Shown in pieces: positions 56,291 through 64,000 of a stretch of 64,000 nt of DNA (within the stretch, counting starts at the first letter, position 1; every line of letters starts with the position of its first letter). The notes under the pieces were generated by a model that worked only from the letters and a program-made list of their open reading frames with translations, ran no database searches and had not been told where the DNA came from. The position numbers and the translations under genes were made by a program. Source of the stretch: Aphelenchoides besseyi (Eukaryota > Nematoda > Chromadorea > Rhabditida > Aphelenchoididae); the NCBI GenBank assembly GCA_024699855.1, contig JAMPIQ010000002.1, positions 3,968,001-4,032,000 of the forward strand. Reading direction: 5' to 3'.

Positions 56291-57830
56291 TCGCGTTCGA
56301 CGTGCCTGGTTAAGTCAACTATTTCATCTTTCCCGTTAACCGATATTACAATTCGCGCACAATCATGTCCTTTATATACGTATTCATACAAATACTTGAC
56401 GCTTTTGACAGACGCACAGATCTCAGCATTAATGTTTGCTGCATATTTTAAACTCAGATACTTGTTATACGGACAACCCAGCGTTTGTCCAACTTGACTC
56501 TCTTTTACGTTTAAAATGTCATTCCACTATCAGTTCGTTTGTACAGAGCGTAACTATCGTTTCCAACTTCCGTTTTGTCACTAAATTCTTTGGAAAGATT
56601 CTTGCTACACAACAACTTTTTGTTTTTCTCTTCCATACATGGACAACTCTTGTTATGTAAACCGCAAGGGCCGTGCATCATGTGCTGTGTGCGTAATGGT
56701 TCAGCGCGAGCTTCGTGTAGAAACTCATGATAGGTACGATCGGTTCCGCGCGTTCCCCTTGTTGATGGCGATAAGCAAGTCGTTTACCCCATAGTGGTGT
56801 CCTCTGCATTAGACGAATGAAAACCGCAAAGAAAAAACTGAACCAAATAAAATTTCCATCAAATGTCTTCTTATACGGTATTCATCGGTAATGCTCAGAG
56901 TCGTTATGTTGTGACAGTCTTCGTGCTCCCTGCCATACATCTGTTGATGTTGAGCACTTAACCAATTGGACGATTCACCGTCATTTTGTCATGCAGACAC
57001 GTCAAACCATCGTTATAAACGTATTCACACTGATGATTTAAAGTCTATAGAGAAATTCGTAAAACTCCGCTACAATCAAACTAACCGAAAAAGCATTTCA
57101 TTACTGCCAATGTTGGAAGACACTCGTCAAAGTTGGAAATTTGTAAATTTATCGTGATGTTGAATAGAAACTAATGAACAAATTACAATAAATATGATTC
57201 AAAAGACCAGCTAACAATCCGCGCTTATCGATTTTGCACTTCCAGTAAGATCACTTACAACCGGACCATTGTCTACCGTAACAACACCCGCGGCAACTGT
57301 CACTTTTTGCGACGGTCATTATTCAGCGTGCTAGCATTGTTCGTAACCGATACTATGCGTTACCCGATAAACTGGTCAATTGAAAGTGTCTCGGCGCGGT
57401 TTAGTGCGATGACTGGAAGCCAAATCCCAGGAATAGCTTTTCCAAGTGCAGATGTGATCGGTAACTACTTATAGACGGTGATCATGCAATAGAGTTCATT
57501 GAGAGCCATTTGCAAACTCTTTCGTTTGTTTTCGATCATACAATGGGACTTCATTATTTGGATATAGATTTTACTGTTTGCGACCATTTTAATTTCACTT
57601 GCTGTAAATCAACTAAAGTATATTTCGATCTTTAAATTTCCATTCGAAGCTTCTCACACAATTATCTATAACTTTTCAAATACTTTGATGAAGCAAAACC
57701 GTTGATACAACTCGGCGTGTGTAACGTTTATACTGAAACATTATCCTCTAAAACCTACAATTTCGATCATATCCTCTTATTCTCAATTTCCGTTTTAACT
57801 TTTGCGTACTATTTGACAAGTTTCGATTAT
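56291..57830. other. Gene-poor stretch
   Basis: Only short unconvincing open frames. No conserved motif, RNA gene or terminal repeat that I can support. Confidence 0.4.
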
Positions 57831-57864
57831 TTACTAATTGTGTTGTATTTTCAGCACAATTAAA

Positions 57865-58640
57865 ATGGGACGCTGCGACAACACTGCTTCAAAGATCTTT
57901 GGGATTATGATAACGTCGACAAGCTTCGTGAGGAATTTTTCGAAATTAATCTGGCAAGTCTTGTTGAATGAAACTGTAAGTCATTACTTAGTTTTTCTAA
58001 ATTACTGTATTACTGTTTTTAGTAACTACAGTGAAGATGAAAAATGCATCTGCATTTATCGTCAAGACAACAAGACGGAACAACCCTGCGCAAACATCTT
58101 AGAAGACACTCATCGCTTACTCCCTATCTTCACCTTCAACAATTGGCAGCTGGAAGAGGCCGACTGGATTTTGTTCAATCTTTGGGAAAAAATGGCCAGT
58201 GGTCACCATTTTTCTGACTAACACCACGCTCTGTCCCGTCAACAATGTATTACATCGTACCAGGGTTGGACTTCAGCTCGGTGGGTGTGGAACCTCTCGT
58301 CCGGGACTTGCCCTTAAGATTGATATTTGAAATCAATTTGGGTTCCACACTGATTGGATGCATGGAGCGCTATCTAGCATTATTGAATGGCATTCGTTCG
58401 AAACATCATAACAAAACCAATGAAAGGTTGGATTTTGAAATGGCGGCCTTCATATACCAGATTAACGAACATGATTTTTGTTGTGTTTCACATACCTTTG
58501 ATTCTTATTTTAATGTAGTGCACAATAACACATTTTGTCCAATTTTCACTGTCAAACAGGAAGTCATTCACATTGAGGATGATAGTCACTTTTCAGTCTC
58601 TTTATCTCCGGTTGACATGAACTTCTTGAATAATTTGTGA
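57865..58640 (+). pseudogene. Orphan ORF pair, apparently frameshifted
   Basis: Two plus-strand open frames abut. The first (57865-58221) starts MGRCDNTASKIFGIM and includes CICIYRQDNKTEQPC and TFNNWQLEEADWILFNLWEK. The second, shifted by one base, continues around 58225 with LTPRSVPSTMYYIVPGLDF, CMERYLALLNGIRSKHHNKT and EMAAFIYQINEHDFCC to a stop at 58638-58640. The composition looks protein-like (many Cys, Trp, Tyr), and the frame change at about 58220 may be a mutation or an unrecognised intron. A GTAAGT to TTTTTAG candidate intron in the first ORF would break its frame. Family unknown. Confidence 0.3.
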
Positions 58641-59896
58641 ATTTGATGGAAGGGTTGCGTTAACATAGAAATTATTTTCGGTTCAATTTGATGAACAATC
58701 GATGAAAAGGCCAATTAGACTATCACATGTTCTAGAAGCAAATGCGATATAGCAAAGTTAATGGATTCATTTGCTCAAGATACCTAATAATATTTGGCAT
58801 GAAATGCAAACAAGAGCATAAGATCGACAGAAACAACTTTACTTGAGTTCGGTTCGAGCTCCGGAGCGGGGAATTAACAAAAGAATTAATCCGGGTTAAC
58901 GAGTAAAAACAACAAAACAAATACAATCAGACGGCATGAGAAAACTAGGATTAATCGGTCCGTTGGCGAGGCAAAGGATCGTTGTGAGACCTTTCGGTTC
59001 GAACAACTAGTGTCTATTCATAAATTCTCATCGATGAATTGCGTTTTCATGTTCACTACAAATACTCGTTCAGAATCACAATCGATGGGGAATATCGAAA
59101 ACGAATATGATGCTTGATTTAGTAAATATGCGTGGACATTTCCATGAAAAAATAAGAAACCAGTGGCGATTCTATCCAGATTTTTAAACTTTTCAAGCTA
59201 TCCGATTTTGGGGTGAAATAGCCTATTCTGTTCTCTCTCAATTTTAGAAGTAATTTTTAAATTGACGATACTAGTGCACTATTCGTCTTACATTTTCCGA
59301 TCATTTTCCACACATTCTCTCCAATAAATCGTCTATTTACTCTCGAAATCTCAGAAACAATTCATAAACTTGACCGATTCAAAGCACTACATTACAAAGC
59401 AATTGGGGCCTTTCCTCCTCCAGCGAATCCTTTGTTTCCGCAAGTCGCAAGTTGCATTCCTAACACACTGCACCAAACAATCCTCAACTCTTTAAGCTTT
59501 CCAGCGAGTTTTCTGTTTTCACGTTCATGACTTTCTTCTAATCAACAATGAAATATTAAAGCGCTGTACTATTCACTGCGGTGGATTGAGATTAACAAGG
59601 TCAGATAATATCGCGTCAAACATATTATTCCGGTGACGGCGACCATACATAAAGTCGCACAAATAGAAATCCAAAAGAGAACGCTGTGTGCCATAACGTC
59701 TTTGATTAGACGCGTTCGCTTGATTCCAATCCGATTTTTTCCAACACATCGGACAACGTGCCCAATTGTATTAGTGTGACTTCTATCCTCCGGGTTTACG
59801 AAATTTTCTGTATGATTGACCGTTGAATGGGTGTAAAGTGGGTTTCCAGCATTATCTTTCAGTTTTTGAATTCCGCTTAAGTACGGGCGCCAACAA
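58641..59896. other. Gene-poor stretch
   Basis: No supported gene. A minus-strand open frame (59569-59916) with a hydrophobic end overlaps the last exon of the gene at 59897-60643 in another frame and is not called. Confidence 0.35.
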
Positions 59897-60643
59897 TCAG
59901 ACAACAAGAGATTCAAACAAAAGGCCGCAACGAGCGTGCGGATTTCGTCTGTTTATTACATACGTCGCGACGAGATAAGACACAAACCCGCTTACGATAA
60001 TTACCGTCCAAAATTGTAGGAGTGGGTTTGTCTAAAAAATAGTCAATTAATCAAATTTACATTTTCGAAGTTCTGACCGAAAAATTTCTCGTTTTTGACT
60101 TAAAGTCTCTTAAATCCGACTTTAAACCCGATAAAATCCAAAAAAACCAACCTGATTTGTAGGATTGTAAGAACCGATCATTTCTTTGTGTTCTTTCATC
60201 TAAATCGATTGTCGATCAAGAAAACAGAACTTAAATAAATAACCTGTTGAGTAAGTTCTGGCAACTGTTCGCTGATTTGACGAAGTGGATGGGGATCCCT
60301 AAAAAGTGAAGTTAATGGAAGTTCATCTTTCCATCTCGCACGCGGCCGACCATCGCCAAAGCGTCTCTTGGTTTGCGGCGTCCACTTGGCGAGCTCCTGA
60401 GTCCATCGACCATCGTTTGGTTAGAAGAGCCGTCCTGCAAATTGCCATTTCCGTTTACGAGCCGCTACAACTACATCGGTTAGTATAGTTAATGGCCGAA
60501 CTCCAATATTGTAAGAAGTAGTTCCGCTGAAAAATAAGGCATTATCGAAGGGTGAGTGAACAACTTACATTGTCTTTTTCCGGTCGGCAGACTTCCGTCA
60601 TCAATTTTCTCATCTGCTGCAATTGCTCGTCGGTGAATCTCAT
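59897..60643 (-). CDS. Small single-pass (tail-region) membrane protein, orphan
   Basis: Exons on the minus strand. The ATG (60643-60641) lies 1 nt after an ATTTTCAG acceptor. Exon 1 is MRFTDEQLQQMRKLMTEVCR PEKDN (25 residues, split here with a space) and ends at GTAAGT. A later exon reads DPHPLRQISEQLPELTQQ. A phase-0 intron leads to MKEHKEMIGSYNPTNQ, and another to the last exon with a helix NPLLQFWTVIIVSGFVSYLV and a short tail (NRRNPHARCGLLFESLVV). The helices before the membrane segment look coiled-coil-like. The join between exon 1 and the DPHP exon does not fit in phase, and a LINE fragment sits there (60316-60475), so an exon is missing from my model or the gene is damaged. Family not recognised. 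Confidence 0.45.
60316..60475 (-). mobile_element. RTE-type LINE fragment (3' end of reverse-transcriptase ORF)
   Basis: The minus strand reads ARKRKWQFAGRLF, a stop, then PNDGRWTQELAKWTP and RRFGDGRPRARWKDEL. This is the conserved tail of RTE/Jockey-like LINE proteins (R-x-W-x-x-AGH, then GRP-x-x-RW-x-D). It has an in-frame stop, so it is a dead copy. It lies in an intron of the orphan membrane-protein gene. Confidence 0.65.
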
Positions 60644-61326
60644 CCTGAAAATGAAACCATTAGTTAGTGAACTCAAACACAGAAATGTGAACGACCCGAA
60701 AAATCAGTATTTTCCTGCTTTGTACGCGTACGATGCTGAGCATCCTTCATGTTGGCATTCGTATCGCTTTGCTGGTTCGTCTGAGTCGTAAAGATGAGTA
60801 GAAATTCTTAACTAAAATACAGTCGATCGCCAATAATAAGTTGCTGCGTTTATTGGGTTAACAGCAGAAAGTAACACGACTAACCACTACGTGGCAATCT
60901 GAGATGAGTGCCGAAAATCGTCAGATACAACATTACGTTGGAGTCTAGAAGGGCTGGCCTCTAAGCAGCCAACCACTTTTTAACAAGAATTGTTGCATCT
61001 GATTTGCAAATATGCACGCCATGCGACATAAGTTTTCCGTTGCAAAAAATCAGTTTGAACCGTACATTTCGTTTACTTGAACTGCTTGGGTTGCAATATG
61101 GTCAATAAGATGATCGGAAGTCAAAGATCGATGTCTTCCGTCAGACGCATACAAAATTAGCTCTCCAACTCGATAATCTAACTTTTCAATCATTTACCAA
61201 AAAGCAACATATTGCACGATGATTAAGACACCAAACCGGTCGCGTTCCTGTTGAGTTGGGTCCGAGAACCGGCGCGCCTGATTAATCTCGTCGTTGAGAT
61301 TGAACAAACGTGGTCAGAAGTTAGAT
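60644..61326. other. Repeat-rich, gene-poor stretch
   Basis: Contains the first copy of a short dispersed repeat (61050-61145). No supported gene. Confidence 0.4.
61050..61145. repeat. Short dispersed repeat, copy 1
   Basis: About 95 bp matching 62450-62540: CAGTTTGAACCGTACATT, then TCAATAAGATGATCGG, then GTCAAAGAT and GATGTCTTCCGTCA. Direct orientation, 1.4 kb apart. Likely pieces of the same decayed element. Confidence 0.6.
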
Positions 61327-61520
61327 AAAGATTTTACATTCACCGATTTTGATGGTAACCAGCGCTAAATAGTTTGCGTTCGGTTGGCCAATTGCACAAC
61401 TTACATTTTGAAGTCATATTTAAGTATTTCTTATCTTCACTAGAACGTAATCGATGAGCGCAAATTGCGGTATCTAACAACCGTCTACTTTCGCACTAAG
61501 ACAATCGATTGGCTTCCGCG
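61327..61520. repeat. Dispersed repeat, copy 2
   Basis: Counterpart of 55926-56290 with an internal deletion of about 160 bp. Same orientation, 5.3 kb away. The minus-strand exon-like reading has stops in this copy, so it is more decayed. Confidence 0.55.
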
Positions 61521-62449
61521 AATGCTCAAATCAAATGGGTCCATAGTTCGCAGAAGCGTCGTATAGGTGTCTTTCTCGTTTCTATTGACCGATTTAGTCG
61601 TACTTCCAAAATAAAGAGAGAGTTTATTGTTGTCGGATTTCCTCTTGAGCTTATGGAGCCGCTCCGTTTCAGCTCAAGAGAAAAATAGGGGACAAAAAAA
61701 GGGGAAGAAGAAGGGGCGTTCGTTCACGACGCTTTTATAATGGAAAAAAGGGGGTGGGGATTTGGCCTTTCGTGATCCGCACAAAGTGCGGACACTATGG
61801 ACCGTGAAGTTGGAGCCAATTTTGTTGCTGCTTGTTCAGGTACCGACGAATGTGTTCGAGCTGCTAGCCGTTGTCTAGTTTTTTCCGTCGTAAACTATTT
61901 ATTCAAGTTCGAATTTGAGATCAATTGCAGCTGAAAGAGAATGGAGTAAATAGTTGGTTTGCGCCGTATTTTTGCCTTGTAGTTTCAGGTTTTTAGCAAT
62001 GACTGCAGTGATCGTGCTCTTGATGGATTTCTTTTTTGAGGTCTTTCTTGGTCTTAAAGAATTCCGCCGATCCAAATGAGGAAGAGAGCAAGCTTATTCT
62101 TACGAGCCACCCATATGTAAAAGCGAACATAAAGATTGATCTTTGAAGCCATATCTAAAATCTATATAGATTGGAAGACTATATAAAATGTCGATTCTCG
62201 AATATAAATGCCACCCTTGCTAAGCTCGGAAAAAACTCTTTTTAATTCCCAATCAATATGTCCACTCAACAGGATCCCATTGGTTAAAATGTCCTATTGT
62301 ATCGAAAATTGCATTCCCAATTGCACAACCCCACGGCCAATGCTTATGGAGCCTACAAAACGACGCTTAAAAATTTCAATTCGCTACCTCTGGACAGAAT
62401 GTCAAATTTCGTCATGCTGCGATGTTTACTCCCATTGCCAGCGTCCCAG
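61521..62449. other. Gene-poor stretch with G-rich block
   Basis: 61680-61770 is strongly G- and A-rich (GGGGACAAAAAAAGGGGAAG). A short perfect hairpin TCCGCACAAAGTGCGGA lies near 61778-61794. No gene recognised; open frames at 62208-62504 have no motif. Confidence 0.35.
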
Positions 62450-62540
62450 CAGTTTGAACCGTACATTCCGAATCCTTCAAAGGTGCGAGAAGAATGATCA
62501 ATAAGATGATCGGGAGTCAAAGATGGATGTCTTCCGTCAA
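62450..62540. repeat. Short dispersed repeat, copy 2
   Basis: Direct-repeat partner of 61050-61145; see that entry. Confidence 0.6.
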
Positions 62541-62819
62541 ATTTATTGTGATTAAAAGACTCCGTATCACCGCTGGTGCAGCTTCGGTACTTGGCAATGA
62601 AGAAAAATGGGAACTTGCCGAAGCGAGTGGGGGAATATACAACTGAATGAAAAAACGATCGGTCATCCGATCATTTGCAGATACAACGGGACCCATTTTC
62701 TTGGAAAACGGCGTCTGTCTGACCAACGGACAGAGAAAATGGAAAATAATGCACAAATCAGAGAGTTGGCCGAACAACCGACTTCTCCGTCCGGAAGAAC
62801 TCGAAACAGAAATGTCAGC

Positions 62820-62999
62820 AAAAAACACGTTAAAAAACGATTTAGGCTGGACGTACCGAGAACCTTTTGGTACCCTTACGATACTAGGCGGCCACGAGGA
62901 CGCCCATTCCACCGATGGAGAAGGCTCATGAAGGACTCGTTGGGGACAACCTGCAACAGCTGACACAGCACCGCCAACTGTACAAGAGAGCGCTCAAAG
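62820..62999 (+). mobile_element. Probable LINE reverse-transcriptase C-terminal remnant
   Basis: The plus strand reads RRPRGRPFHRWRRLMKDSLG, like the GRP-x-x-RW block at the end of LINE proteins. After an apparent frameshift, another frame continues with LQQLTQHRQLYKRALKGLS. The match is short and frames are broken, so only a fossil is claimed. Confidence 0.35.
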
Positions 63000-63077
63000 G
63001 GCTGTCACCGTGATCACTACCTAACATCTGTTTTGATTACGGTTAAATAGCCTTCATTTATACACAAATCAATCATA

Positions 63078-64000
63078 CACTGTGGTGGACAAAAGTTTTC
63101 ACCACCCACTTTTCCCGGAGATCACTGATTCAATTCGGCTCAACTATTCACCAATTATGAACAAGGTACAGTACGTATCATACTCCCAAAATCAATTACT
63201 AACAGGCAGAAACAATGTAAAAAATACAAGAATGAATGTTTTCGGTCGTTCAAAAGTTTTCGCCAGTGCGCGGTTTTTGACCGTTTTTCTGATTTCTTCT
63301 TTAGGTTTGTTGTTTTTTCAGCAGTATCAGTTACTCTAATATTTTTACAGTCTTTAAGAATGATCACCGAGCAACAACGAGCTCAAATATTGCGACCGTT
63401 TGAAAGGGACAATAACATTAGTGCGATTGCTCGGGAGATGGAAATGGACCGTTTGACGGTGCGAAAAGTTGTACGAAACGCTCAACCGAAGAAAATGGGA
63501 CGTCCTCGACTGATTTCTGACCGAATTGTTCGCCAAATGGAATGACATTCGTGGACGTGGCAACAAAACAACTGCAGCATCCACAAAACGATGATCGTAA
63601 TGGACTTTTAAAGCATCAGAAAGTCTCTACCGTCGAGTGGCCTGCATGTTCACCTAATTTGTCGATCATCAAAAATGTGTGGCATCTGTTATCGGGCCTT
63701 GTCTACGCCGGTGGACAGTTCACAAATTCAATCGCGTTGACTGAAAAGATCGTCGAATGTGCAAGCCGATTTCGGCGGATACAATCAAGGGACTCTACTC
63801 ATCAATTGCCAATTGTTTGGTCAAACTAAAGGCCGCAAAAGGAGAAGATATTCGATGTTGAAAGTGAGTGGCGAATACTTCTGACCGCCTCAAAAACGAT
63901 TTTTGATTGCAGCTTCGGTTGGACTTCGCAAGACCTGTTGTTTTTTTTGTTAATTAAAAGTTAATGATCCAATAAAACCAGGGTAAAAATTTGAGCCGAA
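63078..64000 (+). mobile_element. Tc1-like transposon, internally deleted, runs to window end
   Basis: The left end is TA followed by CACTGTGGTGGACAAAAG, the usual Tc1-type terminal repeat opening. A transposase N-terminus follows (63360-63545: MITEQQRAQILRPFERDNNI, MDRLTVRKVVRN, GRPRLISDR), the paired-like helix-turn-helix with the GRP box. Next comes only the end of the catalytic domain (63542-63829: WPACSPNLSIIKNVWHLLSG, where active copies read SPDLNPIENVW). Most of the DDE core, including the first two acidic residues, is missing. The right terminal repeat is not visible before position 64000. Confidence 0.75.

Noticed and set aside
58840..58880. GGTTCGAGCTCC as a tRNA B box
   Set aside because: No matching A box, acceptor stem or cloverleaf could be formed around it. 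No tRNA is supported anywhere in the window.

Overview
This window is nuclear DNA of a small-genome animal, most likely a nematode. Genes are split by many introns of about 40-60 nt with GTRAGT donors and TTTCAG-type acceptors. Almost every confident gene also has such an acceptor a few to about 25 nt before its start codon with no visible upstream exon, the usual mark of spliced-leader trans-splicing. The 7TM peptide receptor, the M13 metalloprotease and the Tc1/mariner relics fit this. An early-branching nematode is possible, but I cannot name a genus from sequence alone.

Layout. 0.5-5.7 kb (+): a small membrane protein, then a double-unit M13 (neprilysin-family) protease whose second unit is interrupted by a transposon-like insert next to its HExxH motif. 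5.8-8.4 kb (-): a rhodopsin-like receptor and an orphan. 10.0-20.0 kb (-): a long MABP1/WDR62-type WD40 scaffold gene with two possible 5' ends. 21.5-22.3 kb (+): a small two-TM protein. 24.1-25.1 kb (+): NF-YA, preceded by a cluster of CCAAT boxes and followed by an internally deleted mariner element. 25.9-27.2 kb (-): a Myb/SANT-like regulator. 29.5-36.2 kb (+): four genes close together (a Spinster transporter, a SOS-type RasGEF, a RAB5IF/RCAF1-like protein and a B3GLCT glucosyltransferase). 36.3-40.5 kb (-): a Q/N-rich MED29-like Mediator subunit and a second Spinster paralogue. 42.4-44.9 kb: a possible Tubby/scramblase-fold protein, a cysteine-rich secreted peptide and a four-TM protein. 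45.7-54.7 kb (+): the complete core spliceosome gene PRPF8. From 54.7 kb to the end the window is gene-poor, with decayed LINE and Tc1 copies, dispersed repeats, one orphan single-TM gene and one frameshifted orphan ORF pair.

The genes do not form one pathway. Most are housekeeping or developmental: splicing, transcription (NF-YA, MED29-like, Myb/SANT-like), lysosomal transport, Ras activation, ER O-glucosylation of thrombospondin repeats, peptide signalling. The four-gene plus-strand block at 29.5-36.2 kb has gaps of only 172-318 nt and could be partly co-transcribed.

The observations I rate highest are: (1) a 286-bp insert with a 7-bp target duplication beside the M13 zinc motif, removable only through non-GT splice sites; (2) at least four full NF-Y consensus sites upstream of the NF-YA gene itself; (3) alternative 5' ends of the WDR62-like gene, one with an ATG-only coding exon; (4) a tandem exon duplication in the MED29-like gene. 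I saw no convincing, wholly new biological system. All spliced models are read by eye from splice signals and reading frame.
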